Assembly: GCA_948560265.1 (NCBI GenBank)
Contig: CAOXTD010000012.1
Coordinates: 920 to 43,660 of the forward strand
Source: an uncultured Clostridia bacterium
Lineage (GTDB): Bacteria > Bacillota > Clostridia > TANB77 > CAG-508
Direction: 5' to 3'
DNA: 42,741 nucleotides
Shown: positions 15,279-23,663 of the stretch, piece after piece
How the letters are laid out: each line of letters begins with the position of its first letter
How positions within the stretch are numbered: position 1 is the stretch's first letter
Position numbers and translations under genes: made by a program
Notes under the pieces: model-generated
Told to the model about the DNA's origin: nothing
Seen by the model: the letters and a program-made list of their open reading frames with translations, nothing else
The model's database searches: none

Positions 15279-18047
15279 TTAATGAATTGCACTGCTACAT
15301 CTATGGCAAATTGTTGGGTTTTCTTTGTCCTCTCCTACAGTAGTAGAATATTTCCAACATCTTTCACATTTTTCACCTTCTGCTACTTCTACTTTTACAA
15401 CTAATTTTTCTGTTTGTTCTGCCGGTTTTTGTTCAATTTGCAAAGCAGATACAATAAACACTGTCTCTAATTGTTCTTGGTTTTCTTTTAAGAATGCATA
15501 TTCTTTTTCGTCTGCTAATAAAGTAACTTTCGCATTTAAAGAATGTCCAATTATCTTTTCACTTCTAGCCACTTCAAGTTCCTTTGCTACCATTTCTTTT
15601 AATTCTAAAATGTGGTTCCATTTTTCCTCTAATTCATGGTTTTCATATTCTGCGCCTACTTCTGGCCAATAATTTAGCATCACACTTTCCGTATTTTCGT
15701 CTTTTTTATGTGGCATATAGCTCCAAATTTCTTCAGTTGTATAGCAAATCATTGGCGCTAACATTTTTACTAGGCTATCTAGAATAATATACATAGCAGT
15801 TTGCGCTGATTTTCTTTCTACGGAGTCTGGCTTTGAAGTATATAATCTGTCTTTGATAATGTCTAGATAGAAGTTACTCATATCTGATACGCAGAACTGG
15901 TTGATATCATGATATACCATATGGAAATTGAAGTCCTCGTAGTTCTGTGTACAGTTTTTAACTAATTGATATAGTTTTAATAATGCCCATTTATCAATTT
16001 CAAGCATTTCTTCATAATTTACTTGTTTCTCTGGGTCGAAGTCTGCAATATTTCCTAGAATATATCTTGCTGTATTTCTAATCTTTCTATAGGCTTCGCT
16101 AATTTGTTTTAAGATATCTCTTGATATACTAATATCTGTCTTAAAGTCAGAAGATAATACCCAAAGTCTTAAAATATCTGCACCATATTCTTTAATAATG
16201 TCTTGTGGGCTAATTCCATTTCCTAATGATTTTGACATCTTTCTTCCGTCTTCGTCAATAACCCAACCATGTGTTAGTATTGCTTTATATGGTGCTACTC
16301 CTTTTGTAGCAACTGATGTTAAGATAGATGATTGGAACCATCCTCTATATTGGTCATGTCCTTCTAAGTATAAGTCTGCTGGATAATTAATTCCTCTTTC
16401 TACTAACACTCCTTGGTGTGAAGAACCAGAGTCAAACCATACATCCATAATATCTGTTTCTTTTTTGAATTCATGACTTCCACAATGAGGACAAGTTGCC
16501 CCTTCTACCATTAAATCTTTTTCATCTAAGTCATACCAAGCATTAGATCCTTTTTCTCTAAAGATTTTTTGAATTTTTTCAAATCCTTCTTTGGTGGCAT
16601 ATTCTTTTCCACATTCCTTACAATAGAAAATTGGAATCGGTACACCCCAAGTACGTTGTCTAGAAATACACCAGTCATTTCTATCTTTTACCATGCTAGT
16701 AATTCTTTCTTCTCCCCAACTTGGTGTCCATTTTACTGTTTTAATAGCGTCTAATGTTTCTTTTCTAAATCCATCAACTGATGCAAACCATTGGTCTGTT
16801 GCTCTAATGATAATTGGATTTTTACATCTCCAACAATGTGGATAAGAGTGGCTAATTTTTTCTGTTGCTAGTAAATAGCCATTGTCTTGTAACCAATTTG
16901 TAATAACTTTGTTAGACTCTTCACAAGATAAACCTGCAAATTGCCCTGCTTTTTCTGTTTGATATCCTTTTCCATCAACACATACAATAATTTCTAGTCC
17001 ATTTTTTAGTCCACACAAATAGTCTTCTTTACCATAGCTAGGTGCTGTATGTACTGCACCAGTACCAGTTCCAAGTTCTACATTAACTGTGTCTTCACTA
17101 CCAATAACTACTTTAGAAGTTCTGTTTGCAAATGGGTGCTGACATAGAATTCCTTCTAATTCTGAACCTTCTACTGTTTTGATGGTTTTGTAATCTTTAA
17201 TTCCTGCTGACTCCATTACTCTTGCTACTTCTGATGTTGCCATCACTAGTTTTTCTGTTCCTGTGTCAATAACACTATATTCAAATTCTCCACCAACAGT
17301 AATACCAGTATTTCCCGGTAATGTCCAAGGTGTTGTTGTCCAAATTACAATTTTCATGCTATTGTCTAGTACACCTTTTCCTTCTACTACTGGAAATTTT
17401 ACATAGATAGATACGTTATCTACATCTTTATATTCAATTTCAGCTTCTGCTAGTGCAGTTTCGCAGTCTGTACACCAATATACAGGTTTTAACCCTTTAT
17501 AGATATATCCTTTTTGGTACATATCCGCAAATACACCAATTTGCCTTGCTTCAAATTCTGGTTCTAAAGTAATGTATGGGTGTTCCCAATCTCCTAGTAC
17601 ACCTAGTCTTTGGAATCCTTCTGTTTGTTTTCCAACATATTCTAAAGCAAAATCATGGCAAATATCTCTGAATTTAGAAACGCTCATTTCTTCACGTTTA
17701 ATTCCTAATTTTTGAATTGCCTTTTTCTCTGTTGGAAGTCCGTGTGTATCATATCCTGGTACATATGGAGTGTAATATCCTTGTAAGTTTTTAAAGCGTA
17801 CAATCGTATCTTTTAATACTTTATTTAAGGCATGCCCCATGTGAATCTCTCCATTCGCATATGGAGGTCCATCATGTAATACATATGATTTTTTTCCTTC
17901 ATTCTTTTTTAACATTTTTTCATATAAGCCATTATCTAAAACTGCTTCTTTGATTTTTGGCTCTTTTTCTGGTAAGTTGCCTCTCATTGGAAACTCTGTG
18001 TTTGGTAAATTTAATGTTTGTCCATAGTCTTTCTTTTCTTCTGACAT
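15279..18047 (-). CDS. ileS: Isoleucyl-tRNA synthetase
   Basis: 922 residues, the usual length of the bacterial class I enzyme. The HIGH motif is HMGH at 69-72 (PPYANGEIHMGHALNK). The editing domain carries TTTPWTLPGNTGI. The second signature is KMSKSLGN. The C-terminal zinc finger is CERCWKYS ... CHRC. It charges tRNA-Ile with isoleucine. It is read from its own promoter through a 280-base T-box leader, and sequence after the stop has no clear terminator, so transcription may continue into the peptidase-like gene and queA. Confidence 0.98.
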   Translation of the reverse strand: MSEEKKDYGQTLNLPNTEFPMRGNLPEKEPKIKEAVLDNGLYEKMLKKNEGKKSYVLHDGPPYANGEIHMGHALNKVLKDTIVRFKNLQGYYTPYVPGYDTHGLPTEKKAIQKLGIKREEMSVSKFRDICHDFALEYVGKQTEGFQRLGVLGDWEHPYITLEPEFEARQIGVFADMYQKGYIYKGLKPVYWCTDCETALAEAEIEYKDVDNVSIYVKFPVVEGKGVLDNSMKIVIWTTTPWTLPGNTGITVGGEFEYSVIDTGTEKLVMATSEVARVMESAGIKDYKTIKTVEGSELEGILCQHPFANRTSKVVIGSEDTVNVELGTGTGAVHTAPSYGKEDYLCGLKNGLEIIVCVDGKGYQTEKAGQFAGLSCEESNKVITNWLQDNGYLLATEKISHSYPHCWRCKNPIIIRATDQWFASVDGFRKETLDAIKTVKWTPSWGEERITSMVKDRNDWCISRQRTWGVPIPIFYCKECGKEYATKEGFEKIQKIFREKGSNAWYDLDEKDLMVEGATCPHCGSHEFKKETDIMDVWFDSGSSHQGVLVERGINYPADLYLEGHDQYRGWFQSSILTSVATKGVAPYKAILTHGWVIDEDGRKMSKSLGNGISPQDIIKEYGADILRLWVLSSDFKTDISISRDILKQISEAYRKIRNTARYILGNIADFDPEKQVNYEEMLEIDKWALLKLYQLVKNCTQNYEDFNFHMVYHDINQFCVSDMSNFYLDIIKDRLYTSKPDSVERKSAQTAMYIILDSLVKMLAPMICYTTEEIWSYMPHKKDENTESVMLNYWPEVGAEYENHELEEKWNHILELKEMVAKELEVARSEKIIGHSLNAKVTLLADEKEYAFLKENQEQLETVFIVSALQIEQKPAEQTEKLVVKVEVAEGEKCERCWKYSTTVGEDKENPTICHRCSSAIH

Positions 18048-18065
18048 ATCAATTCCCCCTTATAT

Positions 18066-18328
18066 CAATGGAAGCCATTTCATCCTACTGTTTTAGGACG
18101 AAATGGCTTCAAACTTCCGTGGTACCACCTAACTTAAAAGAAATAAAATTCTTTTCACTCATTTTCTTTTAACGCAAGAATTACGATTGAATTTACTGTT
18201 TTTTTCAATTCAATAGCTAAAAGGTGATAACAATAAATTGTTTTCCTACCAAACTCTCAGCAAGTTATTTGGCTCTCTGTTAGGCATTTTGTTTTATTGT
18301 GTTGTCCTTTATTACCGCTTTTCCTATG
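18066..18328 (-). promoter_or_regulatory. T-box leader of ileS (isoleucine, ATC specifier)
   Basis: On the minus strand the T-box core GGTGGTACCACGGAAGTT (18112-18129) is plain. A 17-bp stem with one G-U pair follows (18071-18087 with 18094-18110), the place of the terminator/expression-platform hairpin. Upstream, TTATCACC offers ATC (18226-18228) as the isoleucine specifier followed by the expected A. Uncharged tRNA-Ile would pair with both sites and turn ileS on. Unusually, the hairpin is followed by CATTGATATAAGGGGG and not by a T-run, so the mode of control (termination or translation) is unclear. This leader, the promoter and the clpX terminator fill the gene-free stretch 18048-18432. 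Confidence 0.9.
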
Positions 18329-18334
18329 GTATTT

Positions 18335-18363
18335 AGTCTATCATATTTTTTGTAGTTTTTCAA
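18335..18363 (-). promoter_or_regulatory. Promoter of ileS
   Basis: On the minus strand TTGAAA (18358-18363) and TAGACT (18335-18340) are 17 bases apart. The expected start near 18328 gives a leader that contains the whole T-box. Confidence 0.6.
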
Positions 18364-18390
18364 GTGGTAAAATAGATTTATTTTGAAATA

Positions 18391-18418
18391 AAAAATAGAG
18401 GGTTCTTTTGAACCCCCT
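18391..18418 (-). terminator. Terminator after clpX
   Basis: On the minus strand GGGGGTTC AAAA GAACCCTC (18410-18417 with 18398-18405, one mismatch/G-U at most) is followed by TATTTTTTATTT. It lies 15 bases after the clpX stop. Confidence 0.9.
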
Positions 18419-18432
18419 AACAATTTTTATCT

Positions 18433-19761
18433 TTATGCACTTGTTCCTGTTCTCTTAGTTGTCTTCGCTCTTTTCGTTTTTGCTGGCGCTTGTGGCTTTT
18501 TCACTGGTATCTCACGATTATTATTGATAATAATCTTTGGAGCTTCACCTTTTTCCACAGTGTCTCCTGTAATCACACATTTTTCTATTTTAGGATTAGA
18601 AGGAATTTCAAACATGACATCCCTCATAATTTCCTCTATAATAGAGCGAAGACCTCTTGCTCCCGTTTTTCTTTCTATTGCTTTATCTACAATCTTATCT
18701 AATGCCTCTTTTTCAAATTCTAATTCTACATTATCCAATTTGAATAGTTTTTGATATTGTTTTACCAAAGCATTTTTTGGTTTTGTGACAATATCAACTA
18801 AAGCATCTTTATCCAACTCTCGTAAGGTTGCAATGATTGGTAATCTTCCTACGAACTCTGGAATTAAACCAAACTTTAATAAGTCTTGTGGTAATAATTC
18901 TTCAAACACTTTATATTTATCAATATCTTTGTTACTTTCAATTTGAGCACCAAACCCAATTGACTTTTTACCCATTCTATCTTTTACAATCTTTTCTAGA
19001 CCTTCAAATGCACCACCACAGATAAATAGAATGTTAGAAGTATCAATTTGAATAAACTCTTGATGTGGGTGTTTACGTCCTCCTTGTGGTGGAACAGATG
19101 CTACCGTTCCTTCTACAATCTTTAATAAGGCTTGTTGTACACCTTCCCCGCTAACATCTCTTGTAATAGATGGATTTTCTGATTTTCTAGAAATCTTATC
19201 AATTTCATCAATGTAGATAATACCTTTTTGTGCTTTTTCTACATCATAGTCAGCAGCTTGGATTAGTTTTAGTAAGATATTTTCAACATCTTCACCTACA
19301 TATCCGGCCTCTGTTAAGGTAGTAGCATCTGCTATCGCAAATGGTACTTGCAAAATTCTAGCTAAAGTTTGCGCTAGTAAGGTTTTACCACAACCAGTTG
19401 GTCCTAATAACAAGACATTACTTTTTTGTAATTCTACATCATCTTCTGTATCATTTTCATGATTTATTCTTTTGTAATGGTTATATACTGCAACAGATAG
19501 TGTCTTTTTAGCTTCTTCTTGACCAATGACATATGAATCTAAAATGTCTTTTATCTCAGCTGGTGTTGGCAATTTTTCCTGTGCAGCCGTTGTATAAGTA
19601 ATTTCTGCATCTTCATAAACATCATCATCTATAATATTGGTGCAAACTTTGATGCATTCATCACAAATATATACGCCTGGTCCTGCAATAATACGGTTTA
19701 CTGCTTCTTGGGACTTTCCACAAAAGGAACATCTAATATTTTGTTTTTTATTATTTGCCAT
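18433..19761 (-). CDS. clpX: ClpX, ATP-binding unfoldase subunit of Clp protease
   Basis: 442 residues. The N-terminal zinc-binding domain has C11, C14, C33 and C36. The AAA+ module has Walker A GPTGCGKT, Walker B IIYIDEIDK, and the RKSENPSITRDVSGEGVQQ sensor/pore region. A basic Ala/Lys/Thr-rich tail (about 420-442) extends beyond the usual end and is probably disordered. ClpX recognises tagged proteins, unfolds them and feeds them into ClpP. It lies 14 bases downstream of clpP in the order tig-clpP-clpX and is followed by a strong terminator. Confidence 0.98.
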   Translation of the reverse strand: MANNKKQNIRCSFCGKSQEAVNRIIAGPGVYICDECIKVCTNIIDDDVYEDAEITYTTAAQEKLPTPAEIKDILDSYVIGQEEAKKTLSVAVYNHYKRINHENDTEDDVELQKSNVLLLGPTGCGKTLLAQTLARILQVPFAIADATTLTEAGYVGEDVENILLKLIQAADYDVEKAQKGIIYIDEIDKISRKSENPSITRDVSGEGVQQALLKIVEGTVASVPPQGGRKHPHQEFIQIDTSNILFICGGAFEGLEKIVKDRMGKKSIGFGAQIESNKDIDKYKVFEELLPQDLLKFGLIPEFVGRLPIIATLRELDKDALVDIVTKPKNALVKQYQKLFKLDNVELEFEKEALDKIVDKAIERKTGARGLRSIIEEIMRDVMFEIPSNPKIEKCVITGDTVEKGEAPKIIINNNREIPVKKPQAPAKTKRAKTTKRTGTSA

Positions 19762-19775
19762 TCAAACTCTCCTTT

Positions 19776-20381
19776 TTAGTTTCTTTTTTCCATTATGCCA
19801 TCTATTAGTCCATATTTTAGTGCTTCTTCTGCTGTCATATAATTGTCTCTTTCTGTATCTCTTTCAATTGTTTCTAATGATTGACCTGTTCTATCACTTA
19901 AGAACTTATTTAATTTTTCCCTTGTTCTTACCATATGGTCTGCATGAATTTTGATTTCTGTTGTTTGACCAGATAATCCTCCACCACCGATTAATGGTTG
20001 ATGAATTAAAATCTCTGCATTAGGTGTAGCATATCTTTTTCCTTTTTCGCCTGCTGCTAATAATACTGCTCCCATACTAGCTGCCATACCAATACAAATA
20101 GTAGAAACTGGGCATTTAATATAGTTCATGGTATCTACAATTCCCATTCCGTCTGTAATAGAACCACCTGGACTATTAATATACAAGTGAATTTCTTTAT
20201 CTGGGTCTTCTGACTCTAGGAATAGTAATTGTGCAATCACTAAACTTGCTGAAGTCTGGTTAACATCCTCCCCTAAGAATATAATTCTGTCTTTTAAAAG
20301 TCTTGAAAAAATATCATAAGATCTTTCTCCCTTTGCTGTTTGTTCAATAACATAAGGTACTAAACTGTTTTGTTCTTTCAT
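19776..20381 (-). CDS. clpP: ClpP, serine peptidase subunit of Clp protease
   Basis: About 201 residues from ATG 20381. The in-frame ATG 20393 is nearly fused to its only candidate ribosome-binding site (AAAGG), so the second ATG, opening MKEQNSLVPYVIEQ, is the better start. Numbered from that start, the catalytic triad is Ser102 (GMAASMG), His127 (ILIHQPL) and Asp179 (ERDN). The GGGGLSGQ handle loop is about three residues longer than in E. coli ClpP, which is normal for Gram-positives. ClpP forms the 14-mer chamber that degrades ClpX-delivered substrates. Confidence 0.97.
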   Translation of the reverse strand: MKEQNSLVPYVIEQTAKGERSYDIFSRLLKDRIIFLGEDVNQTSASLVIAQLLFLESEDPDKEIHLYINSPGGSITDGMGIVDTMNYIKCPVSTICIGMAASMGAVLLAAGEKGKRYATPNAEILIHQPLIGGGGLSGQTTEIKIHADHMVRTREKLNKFLSDRTGQSLETIERDTERDNYMTAEEALKYGLIDGIMEKRN

Positions 20382-20402
20382 TAATTTAACCATCCTTTCT
20401 TG

Positions 20403-20421
20403 GCTAATATATCATATTAGC
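20403..20421. other. Small hairpin between tig and clpP
   Basis: GCTAATAT ATC ATATTAGC is a perfect 8-bp stem with a 3-base loop, sitting in the 45-base spacer just upstream of the clpP ribosome-binding site. On the minus strand no T-run follows, so it is more likely an RNA-processing or stability element than a terminator. Confidence 0.4.
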
Positions 20422-20438
20422 TCTTTTTCTTGTGAATC

Positions 20439-21725
20439 TTATTTTTTGAATTTAGCATTATCAATAACAAATTGAATTGCTTTTTCTACTTTCATATTTT
20501 CTGTAATGTAATCTTTCAAATATGTATTTTGAAGCATCTCTTCTTCTGTCTTTTGATAGTTTTTAGCCATTTCTTTTAATTTTTCTTCTACTTCTTTATC
20601 TTCTGGCTTAATATCTTCTGCTTTGATAATTGCTTCAATGACTAATCTTGATTTTACATTCTTTTCAGCTGTTTCTTTCATTTCATCTCTCATAACAGCT
20701 TCTGGTTTTCCTGATAAAGCATAGTATTGTTCTAATGTTAAGCCTTGATATTGTAATCTTTGCTCTACATCTTTTACCATGTTATCTACTTCTGTTTCAA
20801 TCATTCCTGATGGAATTTCTAATTCTACTCCATCACAAACAGCTTTGATAGCATTGTCTTCTGTTTCATATTTTGCCTTGTCGTCATTTTCTTTTTGAAT
20901 TTTCTCTTTAATACTATTCTTTAAATCAGCAAGTGTGTCGAATTCACTAACATCTTTTGCAAATTCATCATCCATTTTTGGAAGTTCTTTATGCTTAATT
21001 TCATGAACTTTTACTTTAAATACAACTGGCTTTCCTGCTAACTCTTTTGAGAAGTAGTCTTCTGGGAAAGTTACATTTAAGTCTTTTTCTTCGTCAATTT
21101 TCATACCAATCACCTGGTCTTCAAATCCTGGAATAAAAGTATTGCTTCCAATTTCTAATTCGTGTTTTTCAGCTTTTCCACCTTCAAATGGCTTTCCATC
21201 TAAGAAACCTTCAAAGTCAATCACTGCAATATCACCTTTTTCAACTGGTCTATCTTCAATTGAAACTAATCTTGCATTGTGTTCTGCCATGTGTCCTAAT
21301 TCATGTTCTATATCTTTATCAGAGACAGTATACTCAACTTTTGGTAATTCTATTCCTTTATATTTTCCTAATTTTACTTCTGGTTTAGTTTGTACAACTG
21401 CTGTGAACACTAAATCTTGTCCTTTTCCAATTTGAGAAACATCAATATTAGGACGACTTACTGCTGCTATATTATTTTCTTTAATTGCTGCATCATAAAT
21501 TTCTGGTACTAATTCATTAAAAGTATCTTCATAGAAAATCTCACTACCATAGTGTTTTTCTACCATTTGCATTGGTGCTTTTCCTTTTCTGAAGCCTGGA
21601 ATAGTAAAGTATTTTGCTGTTTTAACATATACTTTCTTCATTGCTTCATCAAATTTTGCTGCTTCTATTGTGAAACTTAATTTTACTTCATTTTTGTTTT
21701 CTGTGTTTTCTACTTTTACACTCAT
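20439..21725 (-). CDS. tig: Trigger factor, ribosome-associated chaperone
   Basis: 428 residues, full length. The N-terminal ribosome-binding domain carries GFRKGKAPMQMVEKHYG near residues 44-60. The FKBP-type prolyl isomerase domain (about 160-245) includes GDIAVIDFEGFLDGKPFEGG and FIPGFEDQVIGM. The C-terminal helical chaperone arms fill 260-428. It binds nascent chains at the ribosome exit tunnel. It is the first gene of the tig-clpP-clpX unit, with a strong promoter upstream. Confidence 0.97.
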   Translation of the reverse strand: MSVKVENTENKNEVKLSFTIEAAKFDEAMKKVYVKTAKYFTIPGFRKGKAPMQMVEKHYGSEIFYEDTFNELVPEIYDAAIKENNIAAVSRPNIDVSQIGKGQDLVFTAVVQTKPEVKLGKYKGIELPKVEYTVSDKDIEHELGHMAEHNARLVSIEDRPVEKGDIAVIDFEGFLDGKPFEGGKAEKHELEIGSNTFIPGFEDQVIGMKIDEEKDLNVTFPEDYFSKELAGKPVVFKVKVHEIKHKELPKMDDEFAKDVSEFDTLADLKNSIKEKIQKENDDKAKYETEDNAIKAVCDGVELEIPSGMIETEVDNMVKDVEQRLQYQGLTLEQYYALSGKPEAVMRDEMKETAEKNVKSRLVIEAIIKAEDIKPEDKEVEEKLKEMAKNYQKTEEEMLQNTYLKDYITENMKVEKAIQFVIDNAKFKK

Positions 21726-21761
21726 TGTTTAATCTTCCTTTCAAAATTAATTCGCCCGTTC

Positions 21762-21789
21762 ATTATATCACATTTTCCGTAAAATGCAA
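21762..21789 (-). promoter_or_regulatory. Promoter of tig-clpP-clpX
   Basis: On the minus strand TTGCAT (21784-21789) and a perfect TATAAT (21762-21767) are 16 bases apart, about 37 bases upstream of the tig start. No CIRCE or CtsR-type operator is evident around it. Confidence 0.75.
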
Positions 21790-21822
21790 GCCCTATCGCC
21801 CTTCTATTTTGTAAAATTTATG

Positions 21823-22530
21823 TTAATCTATTTTTATCAAATCAAAATTCAAATAATCACTACTGACTAACTTAAATGTAATGCCTTCATATTCTCCTTC
21901 TATGGCATCTTGATGGGATTTTCCATGTAAGTGTCCATAATAACATCTTTTAATTTGATACTCTTTCATAATGTTGACAAATTCCATACACTGGTGGTTA
22001 TAGACACTATTAGAAGTGACTGGCGGATAGTGCATAAATACAATAATCTCTTTATCTTCTCCATATTTTTGAATACCATCTTCAATTGCTAATTTTAATC
22101 TAATGCTTTCTCGATTCATCATCTTACTACTATTTTCTGTATCAGCTAAATTCCACCCTCTAGTACCTGTCAAAATCCTATTCTCTACCAAATGGCTATT
22201 ATTATAGATGAAATCAATATTTTCAAATTTGTTCTTGGTTAAGTACTTTTTCATATTGGTTACTGTTGTCCACCAATAGTCATGATTTCCTTTTAATAGC
22301 AATTTTTTCCCTGGAAGTGCATTTAGATAAGCAAAATCTTGATAAGTATTTTCTAAATACATTGCCCACGAAAAATCGCCAGGCAATACAACAGTATCTT
22401 CTGGCTTCACTTTTGCTATCCAATTCTCTTTTATTTTTTTAGTATGTCCTTCCCAATTTTCACCAAATATGTTCATTGGCTTGTCTTCACTAAAGGCAAG
22501 GTGCAAATCCGCGATAGTATATATTGCCAT
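21823..22530 (-). CDS. Calcineurin-like metallophosphoesterase
   Basis: 235 residues from ATG 22530 (after GAAAGGAAAAAT). The longer frame from 22674 reads through two repeat copies and is not a real N-terminus. The metallophosphoesterase motifs are complete: D8-x-H10 (ADLHLA), GD52, GNH83D, HYPP, and the GHLHG ending. It belongs to the soluble cytoplasmic group of small phosphodiesterases; the substrate is unknown. It follows tsaD in the same direction, separated by an inverted pair of 57-bp repeats. Confidence 0.85.
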   Translation of the reverse strand: MAIYTIADLHLAFSEDKPMNIFGENWEGHTKKIKENWIAKVKPEDTVVLPGDFSWAMYLENTYQDFAYLNALPGKKLLLKGNHDYWWTTVTNMKKYLTKNKFENIDFIYNNSHLVENRILTGTRGWNLADTENSSKMMNRESIRLKLAIEDGIQKYGEDKEIIVFMHYPPVTSNSVYNHQCMEFVNIMKEYQIKRCYYGHLHGKSHQDAIEGEYEGITFKLVSSDYLNFDLIKID

Positions 22531-22542
22531 ATTTTTCCTTTC

Positions 22543-22599
22543 TGTCAGGTTGGGGACGTTCCTTTTTCTGACACTTTTGTCATAGGAGGGACACTCCTT
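22543..22599 (+). repeat. 57-bp interspersed repeat, copy C
   Basis: Starts TGTCAGGTTGGGGACGTTCC, continues TTTTTCTGACACTTTTGTCA, and ends TAGGAGGGACACTCCTT. It is paired head-on with copy D 15 bases away, and its left end abuts the ribosome-binding site of the metallophosphoesterase gene. Confidence 0.85.
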
Positions 22600-22614
22600 T
22601 ACCTTATTATTTCG

Positions 22615-22671
22615 AAGGTCTGTCCCCAACATGACACTTTTGTCAGAAAAAGGAACGTCCCCAACCCGACA
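22615..22671 (-). repeat. 57-bp interspersed repeat, copy D (inverted relative to C)
   Basis: On the minus strand it starts TGTCGGGTTGGGGACGTTCC, continues TTTTTCTGACAAAAGTGTCA, and ends TGTTGGGGACAGACCTT. It begins 2 bases after the tsaD stop. Copies C and D can pair over about 40 bases to form one large hairpin in the tsaD-metallophosphoesterase transcript. Confidence 0.85.
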
Positions 22672-22673
22672 CA

Positions 22674-23663
22674 TTACAATGTTAAATTCGGTACTGCATT
22701 TAAGTCTAAATCTGACCTTGTTCCTGCTAAATATTGATAATATCCAGCGGAAGCTATCATTGCAGCATTATCGGTACATAAAACTGGTTCTGGATAAAAA
22801 ATCTGGTATCCTTGTTTTTCTAGATTAATAAATTGCTCTCTAATATAGGAATTGGCTGATACACCTCCTGCTAAAGCAATTTCTTTAATTTTTAGCTGTT
22901 TAGCTGCTTTTAAGGTATTATCTATTAATTCCTCTGTTACTACTTTTTCAAAGCTAGCACACAAATCCGCTTTATTTAAGTCTGGTGTTTTATGATGTAA
23001 GTTAATCACTGCTGTTTTAATTCCACTAAAACTAAAATCCAAATTATCAAAATGTGTTTTAGGAAGTTCTATAGTTGGCTTTCCTTCTTTTGCTAACTTG
23101 TCTACTTTTGGTCCTCCTGGATATCCAAGACCTATTACTCTTGCTACTTTATCAAAAGCTTCTCCTACTGCATCATCTCTTGTTTTACCTAGTATTTCAA
23201 ATTCTGTATAACTCTTGATATGTACTAAATGAGTATGTCCTCCTGAAATGATTAAACATAAAAATGGTGGTTTTAAATCTTTATGAGTTAAATAATCTCC
23301 TGCAATATGCCCATGAATATGGTTTGTTCCTATCAAAGGCTTATTTAGTGCATAACTTAAAGCTTTGGCATAGGAAACCCCTACTAATAAAGCCCCTACT
23401 AACCCTGGTCCATAAGTGCATGCAATTCCATCTATTTCTTCCATTTTAATATTAGCTTCTTTGAAGGCTGTACTTACTACATTTGAAATAGCCTCTATAT
23501 GATTTCTAGAAGCTATTTCTGGCACTACTCCACCAAATTGTTCATGTATTTTTATTTGTGAATTGATGACATTAGAAAGAACTTCTCTTCCATTCTTTAC
23601 AATAGAGCTAGAGGTCTCATCACAACTTGACTCAATTCCTAGTATATATGTATCTTCTTTCAT
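22674..23663 (-). CDS. tsaD: tRNA N6-threonylcarbamoyladenosine transferase, catalytic subunit
   Basis: 329 residues, slightly short but complete. Transfers the threonylcarbamoyl group to A37 of ANN-decoding tRNAs. Visible are the ASKHA phosphate loop IESSCDETSS, metal-binding H115 and H119 in NHIHGHIAGDY, ISGGHTHLV, GYPGGPKVDKLA and the final CTDNAAMIA. Its start overlaps the site-2 protease stop by one base (TAATG), so the two are translationally coupled. The partner genes tsaB and tsaE are not in the window. Confidence 0.96.
   Translation of the reverse strand: MKEDTYILGIESSCDETSSSIVKNGREVLSNVINSQIKIHEQFGGVVPEIASRNHIEAISNVVSTAFKEANIKMEEIDGIACTYGPGLVGALLVGVSYAKALSYALNKPLIGTNHIHGHIAGDYLTHKDLKPPFLCLIISGGHTHLVHIKSYTEFEILGKTRDDAVGEAFDKVARVIGLGYPGGPKVDKLAKEGKPTIELPKTHFDNLDFSFSGIKTAVINLHHKTPDLNKADLCASFEKVVTEELIDNTLKAAKQLKIKEIALAGGVSANSYIREQFINLEKQGYQIFYPEPVLCTDNAAMIASAGYYQYLAGTRSDLDLNAVPNLTL

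Noticed and set aside
22531..22674. 48-residue N-terminal extension of the metallophosphoesterase
   Set aside because: Read through two inverted repeat copies; the ADLH motif and ribosome-binding site point to ATG 22530.
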